Made by a program: the position numbers and the translations under genes. DNA of 39,246 bases from Variovorax sp. E3 (lineage in GTDB: Bacteria; Pseudomonadota; Gammaproteobacteria; Burkholderiales; Burkholderiaceae_C): NCBI RefSeq assembly GCF_016082275.1, contig NZ_MOWM01000060.1:1-39246 (forward strand). Reading direction: 5' to 3'. Positions within the stretch are counted from its first letter, which is position 1. Each line of letters begins with the position of its first letter. Of this stretch, positions 1 through 8,696 are shown piece after piece. Under the pieces are notes generated by a model that was not told the DNA's origin, made no database searches, and was given only the letters and a program-made list of their open reading frames with translations.

Positions 1-942
1 CGTCACGGCCCGGCTCGCCGATGTGCCCGGCCGGGCCGGCCACGCGCACGCGGCAGGTCGAGCAGCGCGCGCGCCCACCGCAGATCGACACGTGCGCAAT
101 GCCGTGCGAGCGGCTGGCTTCCAGCACGCTCCAGCCGCGCGGCACCTGCACCGTGCGGTCGGGGTAGCGCAGCGTGACCGACGGCTGGCGCGACCAGCGC
201 GCAAAGCCGTTGCGGCCCCAGCGCGCCGCCAGCAGCAGCACCAGCGCCAGCCCGTAGAACCACTTGATGTTGCCTTCGGCCGTGCTCAGCGCCTTGCCCT
301 GCTCGGGCGTCGGCAGCACCACCGGCGGCACGCCGTTCCACTGGAACTCGCGCCCCATCGACACGAAGCCCATGGCCGCCGTGAGCGGCAGCACCACCGC
401 CACGGCCAGCAGCAGGTAGGAGAAGCGGCGGTACAGCGGCTGGGCCCGCAGCGCGAAGTGCAGGCCGAGGCAGCCGTGGGTCCAGGCGGCCAGCATCATC
501 ACCAGCTGCGCGGCGGCGCCCTGCCAGTCCCACAGGCCCCAGACCACGCGCACGTACGAGCCTCGATGCCGTAGGCCAGGTAGGCGCCGCGCATGGCGGT
601 GAGGTGGGTGGCCAGCAGCAGCGGCAGCGCAAAGCCCAGCAGCACGCGCAGGCCTTCGAGCGGCGGCATGCGCAGGGTACGGCGCTCCCACAAGGCGATG
701 ACGGCCAGCGCCAGGTGCGCGGCCGCCGCGCCGTACAGCAGCGCGGTGCCGGGCAGGCTGTGCCAGAACTTCTGCACGCCGCGCAGCACGGTCTCGGCCG
801 CGGCGAACGAATAGATGCCCAGCGAATGGTTCAGCAGGTGGGCCGTGATGTAGGCCATCAGCACCAGCCCGCTCGCCCAGCGGAGATTGCGCCGTGTCGG
901 CGGTCTCAGGGAAAAAGGGGCGTGGGGGGAACGTCTGTCCAT
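1..942 (-). CDS. Membrane protein with 2Fe-2S ferredoxin domain, probable N-terminus of a class III adenylate/guanylate cyclase (partial, frameshifted)
   Basis: The gene starts at 942 and runs off the left edge. The first ~125 residues carry several hydrophobic helices. At about 558-561 the frame breaks; adding one base continues into a third frame (YVRVVWGLWDWQG onward) with more membrane helices, a short soluble segment and then a ferredoxin-like stretch with CGGRARCSTC (C-x5-C-x2-C), the pattern of a plant-type 2Fe-2S site. This membrane-plus-ferredoxin arrangement is known in front of adenylate/guanylate cyclase catalytic domains in beta-proteobacteria, so a cyclase domain is expected beyond the edge, but it is not visible here. 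A redox input to cyclic nucleotide synthesis is inference. It is divergent from a Crp-family regulator 65 bp away, which would fit cyclic-nucleotide signalling. Confidence 0.65.
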
Positions 943-1007
943 GAACGGGTTCGAAGCGGCACCCGAGCATAATCCGCGCGCCCATCCCCTTGACCATAGA
1001 CCCCGGC

Positions 1008-1735
1008 ATGGCCAAACCCGAACCTACCCCCCGCTCCAGCCTTGCGCTGCGCCAGATCGCGCTGCTCGAAGGCCTCTCCGACCAGCGGCTTGCCCTGCTG
1101 GCCCAGCAATGCCTGTGGCACAGCGTGGAAACCGGCAAGCCCCTGCTGCTGCGCGCCGAGCAGCAGGGCGAGGTGTTCCTGCTGGTCTCGGGCCGGGTGC
1201 GGGTGACGACCTATTCGGCCAACGGCCGGCAGGTGACCTTTCGCGACTCCGAGGCCGGGGAGCACTTCGGCGACATCGCCGCCATCGACGGCGGGCCGCG
1301 CTCCGCCGACGTGGTCACGCTGGAGCCCAGCGTGGTGGCCAGCCTGGACCGCGCCGCCTTCATGGCCCTGCTGCGCGACGAGCCGCTGGTGGCCGAGCGG
1401 GTGATGCACCGGCTGGCGTCACTGGTGCGGCAGCTGTCGGAACGTGTCATCGACCTGAGCACCCTGGGCGTGCAGAACCGGCTGCATGCCGAGCTGCTGC
1501 GCCTGGCCCGCGCCGCCGCGCGCACGGCGGTGACGCCAACCAGGCCCGCTTGGACCCCGCGCCCAAGCATGCGGCGCTGGCCAGCCAGATCAGCACCAAC
1601 CGCGAGCAGGTGACCCGCGAGCTCAATGTGCTGGTGCGCGGCGGCGTGCTGCGCAAGGACGACAAGGCCCTGCTGGTGGCCGACGTCGCCCGCCTGGAGC
1701 GCATGGTCTCGCAGGTGCGGGGCGACGCCGGCTGA
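1008..1735 (+). CDS. Crp/Fnr-family transcriptional regulator (frameshifted)
   Basis: An N-terminal cyclic-nucleotide-binding fold spans roughly residues 15-130 (QQGEVFLLVSGRVRVTTYS, then GEHFGDIAAIDGGPRSADV). A C-terminal winged helix follows, with recognition helix ISTNREQVTRELNVLVRGG. The frame is lost near 1523-1530; one extra G restores ARLDPAPKHAALASQIST and the normal C-terminus, giving about 242 residues, usual for the family. The ATG at 1008 is preferred over a TTG at 990. No Fnr-type cysteine cluster is seen at the N-terminus, so a Crp-like effector site is more likely. It sits head-to-head with the putative cyclase gene, suggesting a local cAMP-type circuit, which is inference. Confidence 0.85.
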
Positions 1736-1759
1736 ACCGGCGGGCCAGGTCAGGCCGGG

Positions 1760-2236
1760 TCAGTTCCAGCGGCCGTTCTTGCCGCCCACGCTGAAGCGGC
1801 CCGCGCCCAGCAGCACCACGGTCAGCGCGCCGAACAGGTACAGGCCCTGCAGTTCGAGCGCCCAGCCGCCTTGCTTGCCCAGCGCGAACAGGTCGGCCAT
1901 GTGCACGAGGCCGAAGGCCACCAGCATGTTGATCACCACCACGGCGGCGGCGCCGCGCGTGAAGACGCCCGCGATCATCATCAGCGGCGCGACGATTTCG
2001 CCCACGTACACCAGGTAGGCCAGCCCGCCCGGCAGCCCGGCCTTGGCCAGCATGCCGCCGATGAAGCCCACGCCGGCCGACAGCTTGAAGATGCCGTGCA
2101 GCAGCACCAGGAAGCCGACCGTCACGCGGATCAGCAGCTTGCCGGCGTCGTCCAGCGTGGCGGGGGAAATGTTCGACAGCGACGACGCGGCGATCGGCGC
2201 GCGCGGGGTGTTGGCGGCTGTGGCCTGGGTGTTCAT
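1760..2236 (-). CDS. DoxX family membrane protein
   Basis: A 158-residue protein with four predicted membrane segments; the first is LLIRVTVGFLVLLHGIFKL, with the HG-x-x-K motif typical of DoxX proteins. The N-terminal ~30 residues are polar and cytosolic. Family members are small integral membrane proteins linked to oxidative stress or quinone chemistry, without one accepted reaction. The ATG at 2236 starts just upstream of the conserved region. It lies downstream of the LysR gene on the same strand with a 122-bp gap that holds a strong palindrome, so it may have its own regulated promoter. Confidence 0.85.
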   Translation of the reverse strand: MNTQATAANTPRAPIAASSLSNISPATLDDAGKLLIRVTVGFLVLLHGIFKLSAGVGFIGGMLAKAGLPGGLAYLVYVGEIVAPLMMIAGVFTRGAAAVVVINMLVAFGLVHMADLFALGKQGGWALELQGLYLFGALTVVLLGAGRFSVGGKNGRWN

Positions 2237-2321
2237 GGCGATCCTTGCTTGGAAAAACGGTGGGTCCGCCGCGGAATGCGGCGGTTGCGGTTCCAGTGTG
2301 CGCAGGGGGCCTGAAAGCGGG

Positions 2322-2339
2322 ATGTGCGTAAACGCACAT
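2322..2339. promoter_or_regulatory. Perfect 8-bp-arm palindrome upstream of doxX
   Basis: ATGTGCGT and ACGCACAT face each other across a 2-base spacer, between the LysR stop at 2359 and the DoxX start at 2236. No T-run follows on the minus strand, so it is a poor terminator for LysR and more likely a dimeric regulator's operator acting on doxX. Which regulator binds is unknown; LysR and Crp-family genes are adjacent candidates. Confidence 0.45.
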
Positions 2340-2358
2340 GTTTTGCCGGAAAGCCCGC

Positions 2359-3287
2359 TCAGCGGACCCCGAAGTGGCCGGTCCACTTGCGTTCGTAGTC
2401 CATCTTGGCGAAATGCGCCGCCATGAAGTCGATGAAGCTGCGCACCTTGGCCGACAGGTGCTTGCGGCTCGGGTACGCCAGGTTGATGGTCAGGTGCGGC
2501 AGGTCCCAGTCGTCCAGCGTGGGCACCAGCCGGCCGGCCACGATGTCCTCGTAGACGATGTAGGTCGCTGCACCAGGATGCCCATGCCGTCGAGCGCGGC
2601 GGCGCGCAGCACCTGGCCGTCGTTCGACTCCAGCAGCCCCGTGACCGACACCGTGCGCGTCTGGCCCTGGCGGGTAAAGCGCAGCTCGTTCGGGTTGTTG
2701 GCGTGGGTGTAGATCAGCAGCTTGTGCCGCGCGAGGTCGTCCAGCGTCTTGGGGAAACCGTGCTGCGCGAAGTAGCGCGGCGACGCCGCCAGGATGCGCC
2801 GCGTCTCGCCGAGCCGGCGGATCGTCACGTTCGAGTCGGGCTCGTATTCGCGGGTGCGGATCGCCACGTCGATGTTGTTGTCGATCAGGTCGAAGTAGCG
2901 GTTGGCTGCCTCCACGTGCACCGTCACGCCGGGGTAGCGCTGCGTGTACTCGCGCAGCAGCGGTGCGATGTGGTGGATCGAGAAAGACAGCGACGCCGTC
3001 ACGCGCAGCGTGCCGGTCGGGTTGAGCGCGGTGGCGTTGACCGTCGATTCGGCGTCCGACAGGTCGGCCAGGATGGTGCGGGCACGGCCGCAGAACTCGC
3101 GGCCGGTGTCGGTCAGGTAGAGGCGGCGCGTGTTGCGCTCCACCAGCCGCGCGCCCAGCCGGGCCTCGAGCGCGCTCAGGTGCCGGCTCGCGGCGGCATT
3201 CGACAGGCCCAGCGCCTCGGCCGCGCGGCTCAGGCTGCCGGCATCGGCGATCTGCACGAGCAGGGCGATTTCGGTCCAGCGGTCCAT
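2359..3287 (-). CDS. LysR-family transcriptional regulator (frameshifted)
   Basis: The N-terminal winged helix is typical (SLSRAAEALGLSNAAASRHL, then LEARLGARLVERNTRRLYLT), followed by a substrate-binding-type effector domain. The frame breaks near 2565-2568 in the C-terminal domain. Adding one base joins DGMGILVQ to TYIVYEDIVAGRLVPTL and gives about 309 residues, a normal LysR length. It is divergent from the intradiol dioxygenase gene across a 178-bp intergenic region, the classic arrangement for a LysR activator of an aromatic ring-cleavage gene. Control of that gene is inferred from position. Confidence 0.88.
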
Positions 3288-3395
3288 GGGGCGTGTCTCC
3301 GGTGGCTTGTTGTCTTTTGTCGAGACGGGGGATTTTGGCGCAGGGCAGGGCGCGACCGTTCCGCTGGGCGGAAAAATCATTTGCGCCCCGGGTGC

Positions 3396-3424
3396 TTTCA
3401 GGCAAGGCGCGTGCGGCCTACAGT
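3396..3424 (+). promoter_or_regulatory. Candidate sigma-70-like promoter for the intradiol dioxygenase gene
   Basis: TTTCAG (3396-3401) and TACAGT (3419-3424) are 17 bases apart and lie about 40 bases before the dioxygenase ATG. The boxes match the consensus only partly, as expected for an activator-dependent promoter. A GGAGA ribosome binding site (3452-3456) precedes the chosen start at 3465. Confidence 0.35.
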
Positions 3425-3464
3425 GCGCCGTACCGTCGAGACAGACAACATGGAGACAGCCACG

Positions 3465-4303
3465 ATGCGCAACCTCAACCAGGACAACATCACGCAGGCC
3501 GTGCTCGCGCGCTTTGCCGACACCCCCGACCCGCGCCTGCGCGAAATACTGACCAGCCTCGTGCAGCATCTGCACGCCTTCACGCGCGAGGTGAAGCTCA
3601 CCGAGGACGAGTGGTTCCAGGGCATCCAGTACCTCACGGCCACCGGCCAGAAGTGCGACGACAAGCGCCAGGAGTTCATCCTGCTGTCGGACGTGCTGGG
3701 CCTGTCGATGCTCACCATTGCCATGAACAACGACAAGCCCGCGGGTTGCACCGAGCTACCGTGTTCGGCCCCTTCTACTTCGACGGCGCGCCTGAGTACG
3801 CGCACGGCGACGACGTGGCCAACGGCGCCGAGGGCGAGCCCTGCGACGTGTTCGCCACGGTGCGCGGGCTCGACGGCGAGCCGGTGGCCAACGCGCTGGT
3901 CGACGTGTGGCAGGCCGATGCCGGCGGCCACTACGACGTGCAGCACGCCGGCCTCGACCACGCCGAGAACCGCGGCACGCTGCGCACCGGCCCCGACGGC
4001 GGGCTGCACTTTCGCAGCGTGGTGGCGGTGGCCTACCCGATTCCGGTCGACGGCCCCGTGGGCGACCTGCTGCGCGCCACCAGGCGCCACCCGTGGCGGC
4101 CCGCGCACCTGCATTTCAAGATCGAGGCGCCGGGCTACGAGCGGCTCATCACCCATGTGTTCCGCGAAGGCGACGAGTGGCTCGACTCCGACGCCGTGTT
4201 CGCGGTGCGCCAGTCGCTGGTCGCGCCGTGGAAGAAGCAGGACAACGGCCGCTGGCGCCTCGACTTCGACTTCGTGCTCAACCCCTTGAAGCAACCCGCC
4301 TGA
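3465..4303 (+). CDS. Intradiol ring-cleavage dioxygenase, hydroxyquinol 1,2-dioxygenase type (frameshifted)
   Basis: This family cleaves catechols or hydroxyquinol between the hydroxylated carbons using non-haem Fe(III). An N-terminal helical dimerisation region (about residues 1-95) leads into a beta-sandwich with GPFYFDGAP. The iron ligands are visible in the reconstructed protein: Tyr157 (GGHYDVQ), Tyr191 (VAYPIP), His215 and His217 (HLHFKI). The frame breaks near 3755; restoring one G turns TEL into TEATVFGPF and yields 279 residues. The start at 3465 follows GGAGA; an in-frame ATG at 3450 is possible. The TEATVFGPFY pattern resembles hydroxyquinol dioxygenases more than catechol dioxygenases, but the substrate is not certain. 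No maleylacetate reductase gene is nearby. Confidence 0.88.
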
Positions 4304-4326
4304 ACCCCCTCCCGGAGATGGAAAGA

Positions 4327-4932
4327 ATGACCGACACCTTGCAGCAGGAGCTGCTGATCCGCCAGATGATCGAACGCTGGGCCGTGTGGCGCGACGCCGG
4401 CGACTGGGAGCGCTTTGCCACCGTGTGGCACCCCGAGGGCATGATGATGGCCACGTGGTTCCAGGGCCCCTACACCGAGTTCATCCGCGTCACGCAGGAG
4501 GGCTGGGCCAAGGGCGTGAGCATCCTGCACTTCCTGGGCGGCTCGGCCATCGAGGTGGCGGGCGAGCGCGCCATCGCGCAGACCAAGATGACCATCTCGC
4601 AGCGCGGCATGGTCGAGGGCGTGCTGTGCGACGTGCTGTGCACCGGCCGCTTCTACGACTTCGTGGTCAGGCACGGCGGCGAGTGGAAGCTGCTGCACCG
4701 CCAGCCGATCTACGAGAAGGACCGCATCGACCCGGTCGACCCCGCCGCCACGGTGCACCTCGATGCCCAGGTGCTGGCCGACCTGCCCGAGGGCTACCGC
4801 CACCTGACCTACATCCAGCAGCGCATCGGCTACACGGTGAAGCTGGACATGCCGATGCTCAAGGGACCGGCGGTGGAGGCGCTGTATGCGCGCGGCGCCC
4901 GCTGGCTGGCGGGCGGCGAACTCGAACGCTAG
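4327..4932 (+). CDS. SnoaL-like / NTF2-fold family protein
   Basis: A 201-residue protein beginning with the LIRQMIERWAVWRDAGDWER pattern common in SnoaL-like alpha+beta cone proteins, followed by DVLCTGRFYDFVVRHGGEWK. The fold occurs in small dehydratases, isomerases and ring-hydroxylating-oxygenase beta subunits; the reaction here cannot be told. It begins 23 bp after the dioxygenase stop, on the same strand and before a terminator, so the two are likely co-transcribed. A role in the same aromatic pathway is inference. An alternative in-frame ATG lies at 4318. Confidence 0.75.
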   Translation: MTDTLQQELLIRQMIERWAVWRDAGDWERFATVWHPEGMMMATWFQGPYTEFIRVTQEGWAKGVSILHFLGGSAIEVAGERAIAQTKMTISQRGMVEGVLCDVLCTGRFYDFVVRHGGEWKLLHRQPIYEKDRIDPVDPAATVHLDAQVLADLPEGYRHLTYIQQRIGYTVKLDMPMLKGPAVEALYARGARWLAGGELER

Positions 4933-4990
4933 GCATCGACGGCGGGGCGCCCGGCGCGTTCGGCGCCATCCTGCTACCCTCGGAAGGCCC

Positions 4991-5013
4991 GCCCGCATGG
5001 CGGGTTTTCTTTT
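4991..5013 (+). terminator. Rho-independent terminator after the dioxygenase/SnoaL pair
   Basis: CCCGC (4992-4996) pairs with GCGGG (5000-5004) across a 3-base loop, followed by TTTTCTTTT. It ends just before the next start at 5025, separating the permease gene from the upstream unit. Confidence 0.6.
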
Positions 5014-5024
5014 GCCTTCCGTCC

Positions 5025-5783
5025 ATGGTCTTTCCCGTCATCACCGACCCGCATTTCTATGCGGTCGCCATTCCCGCCGTGCTGCTGCTCGGCATCAGCA
5101 AGAGCGGCTTCGGCGCCGGCTTCGGCTCGCTCGCCGTGCCGATGATGGCGCTGGCCGTCACTGTGCCGCAGGCGGCGGCCATCCTCATGCCGCTGCTGCT
5201 GCTGATGGACGTGCTGGGCCTGGCGGCCTTCCGGCGCGACTTCGACCGCTCGCTGCTCAAGTTCCTGATTCCGTTCGGCCTGCTGGGCACGGTGGTCGGC
5301 ACGCTGCTGTTTCGCATGCTGTCGGCGCACACGGTGGCGGGCATCGTCGGCGTGTTCACGCTGTTGTTCCTGGCGCAGCGCCTGCTGTTTCCGCCCAAGC
5401 CGAATGATCCGCTGCCCTCGCGCGGCGTGGGCGCGGTGCTGACCACGGTGTCGGGCTTCACCAGCTTCATCGCGCACGCAGGCGGCCCGCCCATCAATGC
5501 CTACGTGATTCCGCTGCGGCTCAAGCCGGTGATCTTCACGGCCACCATGGCTTACTTCTTCTTCGTGGTGAACCTCAGCAAGTGGATCCCCTACGCATGG
5601 CTCGGCCTGCTCGACTTTCGCACGCTGGCCACCTCGCTGGTGCTGATGCCGATTGCGCCCTTCGGCGTATGGGTCGGCATCCGCATTGCACGGCGCATCG
5701 ACGCGACGTGGTTCTATCGCTTCGTGTACCTCGGCATGGCGCTCACGGGGCTCAAGCTCGTGTACGACGGGTTCATTGCCTGA
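5025..5783 (+). CDS. TauE/SafE (TSUP) family sulfite/organic-anion permease
   Basis: A 252-residue protein with about eight hydrophobic segments and the two-repeat layout of TSUP transporters: a first conserved loop (GISKSGFGAGFGSLAVPMM) and a second around TSFIAHAGGPPINAYVI. Family members export or import sulfite, sulfonates or other small organic anions across the inner membrane. Nothing in the sequence fixes the substrate. The ATG at 5025 lies directly after the terminator of the upstream unit, so its promoter must be within or before that hairpin. Confidence 0.88.
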   Translation: MVFPVITDPHFYAVAIPAVLLLGISKSGFGAGFGSLAVPMMALAVTVPQAAAILMPLLLLMDVLGLAAFRRDFDRSLLKFLIPFGLLGTVVGTLLFRMLSAHTVAGIVGVFTLLFLAQRLLFPPKPNDPLPSRGVGAVLTTVSGFTSFIAHAGGPPINAYVIPLRLKPVIFTATMAYFFFVVNLSKWIPYAWLGLLDFRTLATSLVLMPIAPFGVWVGIRIARRIDATWFYRFVYLGMALTGLKLVYDGFIA

Positions 5784-5798
5784 GCCCCGCGCGGCGCA

Positions 5799-6158
5799 TC
5801 AGAGTTCGACGATGCTCTTGAAGCCGCCGAAGATCATCCGCTTCGCATCGAAGGGCATGGTCTTCGGGTCCATCGACGCAATGCGCGGGTCGGCCATCAC
5901 CTTGGCGTTCACCGCGTCGCGGTGCTTGCGCGATTTGTAGGTGATCCACGAGAAGGCCACGGTCTCGTCGGCCTTCTGCTTCACGCTCTGCGGAAACGAG
6001 GTCAGCTTGCCGGGCTTCACGTCGTCGGCAATGCACTCCACGTATTCGATGGCGCCATATTCCATCCAGACCTTGCCGGCCTTGCGCGCCAGCTTGCGGT
6101 AGGCCTCGACGTTGGCGGTGGGAATGGCGACGATGAAGCCGTCTACATAACGAGCCAT
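5799..6158 (-). CDS. DUF1428 family protein
   Basis: A 119-residue protein matching the DUF1428 pattern from its first residues (MARYVDGFIVAIPTANVEAY) through VKPGKLTSFPQSV to DPKTMPFDAKRMIFGGF at the end. The family forms a small ferredoxin-like (dimeric alpha/beta barrel) fold and has no established function; it often sits beside VOC and SRPBCC genes, as here. It is on the same strand as the MFS-VOC-SRPBCC-VOC set, 70 bp after the MFS stop, and is convergent with the TauE gene (15-bp gap). Confidence 0.88.
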   Translation of the reverse strand: MARYVDGFIVAIPTANVEAYRKLARKAGKVWMEYGAIEYVECIADDVKPGKLTSFPQSVKQKADETVAFSWITYKSRKHRDAVNAKVMADPRIASMDPKTMPFDAKRMIFGGFKSIVEL

Positions 6159-6228
6159 GGAAGTTCTCCTGAACAAAGAGTGGAACCGTTGAAGAAAAAA
6201 TACTGGCGGTTGCATGGCGTGTGGCGCC

Positions 6229-7695
6229 TCACGATGCCGCCGTCCCCCGGGGTGCCGCCTCTTCGTTGTTCTGCATTTGCCCCGGCATGGCGGTGCGAAG
6301 CAGCAAGGCCCCGATCAAGCCCGCCGCCGCCGCGAACACGGCACCGACGAGAAACGCAAGGTTGTAGCCACCGGTGAGGGCCAGCGGCATCTGCGCGCCG
6401 GCGGCGTCCATCGACGCGGTGCGCGCGGCCGCGGCGCTGGCCAGCACGGCCAGGCCCAGCGCGCCGCCCATCATGAAGGCGGTGTTGACTACGCCCGAGG
6501 CCAGGCCCGAGTCGGACGGGCTCACCTCGCTCATGGCCGCCAGCAGCACCGGGTTGAAGGCCATGCCCGCGCCCAGGCCCAGCAGCATCATGCCGGGCAG
6601 CACGTCGACCACGAAGCTGCCGTTGACCGGCGCGCGCGCGAACAGCGCCAGCCCGATGGCCGCGAGCCACAGCCCCACCGCCAGCGGCTTGCGGATGCCG
6701 AAGCGCATCACGATCCTGGCGGACAGGCCCAGCGAGAACACCGCCATGATGATGTTGGCCGGCAGGAAGGCCAGGCCGATCTGCATGGGCGTGTAGTTCA
6801 GCACCAGCTGCATGTAGAGCGCGGAAATGAAGAACCACGCGAACATGGCCGCCGCCCACAGCACGCCCACCACGTTGGCCACAGACACGCTGCGCAGCCT
6901 GAACAGGCCCAGCGGCATGAGCGGGTGCTCCACGCGCGCCTCGATGGCGATGAACACCGCCAGCAGCACCACGGCCGCGCCCAGCAGGCCCACGGTTTGC
7001 GTCGAACCCCAGCCGGCCTCGTTGCCGTTGACCACGCCGTACACCGCCAGCATGAGCGACAGCGTGACCGTGACCGCGCCGGCCACGTCGAGCTTTTCGC
7101 CGTGCGCATGGCCGCGCGCGTTGGGCAGCAGCGCCACGCACAGCGCGTACACCGCCACGCCGATGGGCAGGTTCACCAGGAAGATCCAGTGCCAGCTCAG
7201 CGTGCTGGTGAGCAGGCCGCCCAGCAGCACGCCGATGCTGCCGCCGCCCGCGCACACGAAGCCGTACACGCCCATGGCCTTGGCGCGCTCGGCCGGCTCG
7301 GTGAACAGGTTCATGATCAGCGAGAGCGACACGGCCGACACCACCGCGCCGCCCAGCCCCTGCACCGCGCGCGCCGCCACCAGCAGCACCTGCGAGTTGG
7401 AGACGCCGCAGGCCAGCGAGGCCAGCGTGAACAGCACCAGCCCGACAAGGAAGACCTTGCGGTGGCCGTACAGGTCGCCGAGCCGACCGCCCAGCAGCAG
7501 GAAGCCGCCGAAGGTCAGCATGTAGGCGTTCACCACCCAGACCAGCGAGGTCTCGGTGAAGCCCAGGTCGGTGCGAATCGAGGGCAGCGCCACGTTCACG
7601 ATGGTGGTGTCCAGCACGATCATCAGAACGCCCAGGCACAGCACCATCAACGCGAGCCAGCGCTTGCGGCTGTCGAGTGTCGTGTCCGCTGTCAT
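6229..7695 (-). CDS. MFS drug efflux transporter, DHA2 (EmrB/QacA-type) family
   Basis: A 488-residue membrane protein with about 14 hydrophobic segments. DHA2 signatures include LDTTIVNVALPSI in TM1 and GGRLGDLYGHRKVFLVG (motif A) in the loop after TM2. Such proteins export hydrophobic compounds by proton antiport. The ATG at 7695 is used; a GTG at 7704 would overlap the stop of the preceding VOC gene as GTGA, giving 491 residues, and either way translation is probably coupled. It is the last of four genes divergent from a TetR regulator, as expected for an inducible efflux pump. Confidence 0.9.
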   Translation of the reverse strand: MTADTTLDSRKRWLALMVLCLGVLMIVLDTTIVNVALPSIRTDLGFTETSLVWVVNAYMLTFGGFLLLGGRLGDLYGHRKVFLVGLVLFTLASLACGVSNSQVLLVAARAVQGLGGAVVSAVSLSLIMNLFTEPAERAKAMGVYGFVCAGGGSIGVLLGGLLTSTLSWHWIFLVNLPIGVAVYALCVALLPNARGHAHGEKLDVAGAVTVTLSLMLAVYGVVNGNEAGWGSTQTVGLLGAAVVLLAVFIAIEARVEHPLMPLGLFRLRSVSVANVVGVLWAAAMFAWFFISALYMQLVLNYTPMQIGLAFLPANIIMAVFSLGLSARIVMRFGIRKPLAVGLWLAAIGLALFARAPVNGSFVVDVLPGMMLLGLGAGMAFNPVLLAAMSEVSPSDSGLASGVVNTAFMMGGALGLAVLASAAAARTASMDAAGAQMPLALTGGYNLAFLVGAVFAAAAGLIGALLLRTAMPGQMQNNEEAAPRGTAAS

Positions 7696-7700
7696 GCGCG

Positions 7701-8120
7701 TCACACCAGGGGCTTGCCGCCGTTGATGAGCCAGGGCGTGCCGAAGCGGTCGGTCACCATGCCGAAGCCCTCGACCCAGAAGGTCGGGCCGAAGGGCATG
7801 GTGACCTGGCCGCCGGCGGCGAAGGCGTCGAACACGCGGCGCGCTTCGGGCACGGTGTCCAGCGTGAGCGCCACGCCGAAGCCCTTCATGCCTTCGTACG
7901 GCATGCCGGGCATGCTGTCGGAGGCCATGAGCAGGCCGTCGCCGTAGGCCAGCGCGGCGTGCATGATGCGGCCGGCCGCGCCGGGCGGGAACTGCTCGGC
8001 GCCGGGCGCCTCGCCCATGGTCATCATCATCTGGATCTTGCCGCCGAGCGTCTTCTCGTAGAAGCGCATGGCCTCGGCTGCGTTGCCGTCGAACGTGAGG
8101 TAAGCATGAATGGGAGACAT
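7701..8120 (-). CDS. VOC family protein (PhnB/glyoxalase-like)
   Basis: A 139-residue single VOC domain of the PhnB-like type: MSPIHAYLTFDGNAAEAMRF at the start, GRIMHAALAYGDGLLMASD in the middle and GPTFWVEGFGMVTDRFGTPW at the end. VOC proteins bind metals or small ligands and include glyoxalases, dioxygenases and antibiotic-binding proteins. This subfamily has no assigned reaction. It is the second VOC gene in the same unit and is only about half identical by eye to the one at 8697-9133, so it is a diverged paralogue rather than a fresh duplicate. Confidence 0.88.
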   Translation of the reverse strand: MSPIHAYLTFDGNAAEAMRFYEKTLGGKIQMMMTMGEAPGAEQFPPGAAGRIMHAALAYGDGLLMASDSMPGMPYEGMKGFGVALTLDTVPEARRVFDAFAAGGQVTMPFGPTFWVEGFGMVTDRFGTPWLINGGKPLV

Positions 8121-8133
8121 GAGGTTTCCTTGG

Positions 8134-8661
8134 TTACTTTTCAGTGGCTGTCTTGAGGTTGGCAAGGCCCGCTTCGAAGTCCTTGCCGATCATCTGGTCC
8201 ATGTTGAAGAAGATGCCCATGAGCTTGGCGATGTAGGGGCTCGGGCCGTGCATGGACCACGTGACCTGTGTAGCGCCCTCTTGCGGCTGCAGCGTGAACT
8301 CGGCCACGTTGTGCCCTTCCATGGGCTGGGTGAAGTCGAGCTTGATCGCTACCTTCGACGCGGGCGTCGACTCGGTGATCTCCATGCGCCCCGCGCCCGC
8401 CTTGCCCTTGCTCTCCCAGGCGTAGGTGGCGCCCTTGCCGCTGGCGCTGCCGCCGAAGCTGCGCTGCATGTCGGGGTCGAGCTTTTCGTAGGGCGACCAC
8501 GTGCCCCAGCGGTGGAAGTCGTCGATCAGCGGAAAGATCTTCTCGGCCGGCGCGTTGATGCGCGCGGTGCGCTCCACGCGGAAGTTGTCGGGCCGGGTGG
8601 CCGCGAAGATCAGCAGCGCCGCGATGGCAGCCACGATGGCAAGGGCAATGGTCTTGAGCAT
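8134..8661 (-). CDS. SRPBCC family (polyketide cyclase-like) protein
   Basis: A 175-residue protein with a hydrophobic N-terminal segment (residues 3-22, AIVAAIAALLIFAA) that would anchor it in or send it across the membrane. A START/SRPBCC fold follows: FRVERTARINAPAEKIFPLI, WGTWSPYEKLDPDM and VTWSMHGPSPY. These domains have a deep hydrophobic pocket for small ligands. It lies 13 bp upstream of the 7701-8120 VOC gene on the same strand, so it is part of the TetR-divergent unit. The ligand is unknown. Confidence 0.85.
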   Translation of the reverse strand: MLKTIALAIVAAIAALLIFAATRPDNFRVERTARINAPAEKIFPLIDDFHRWGTWSPYEKLDPDMQRSFGGSASGKGATYAWESKGKAGAGRMEITESTPASKVAIKLDFTQPMEGHNVAEFTLQPQEGATQVTWSMHGPSPYIAKLMGIFFNMDQMIGKDFEAGLANLKTATEK

Positions 8662-8696
8662 GGAAAAAGCTTCTTGTCGTTGAGTGAGGAGCGCGA

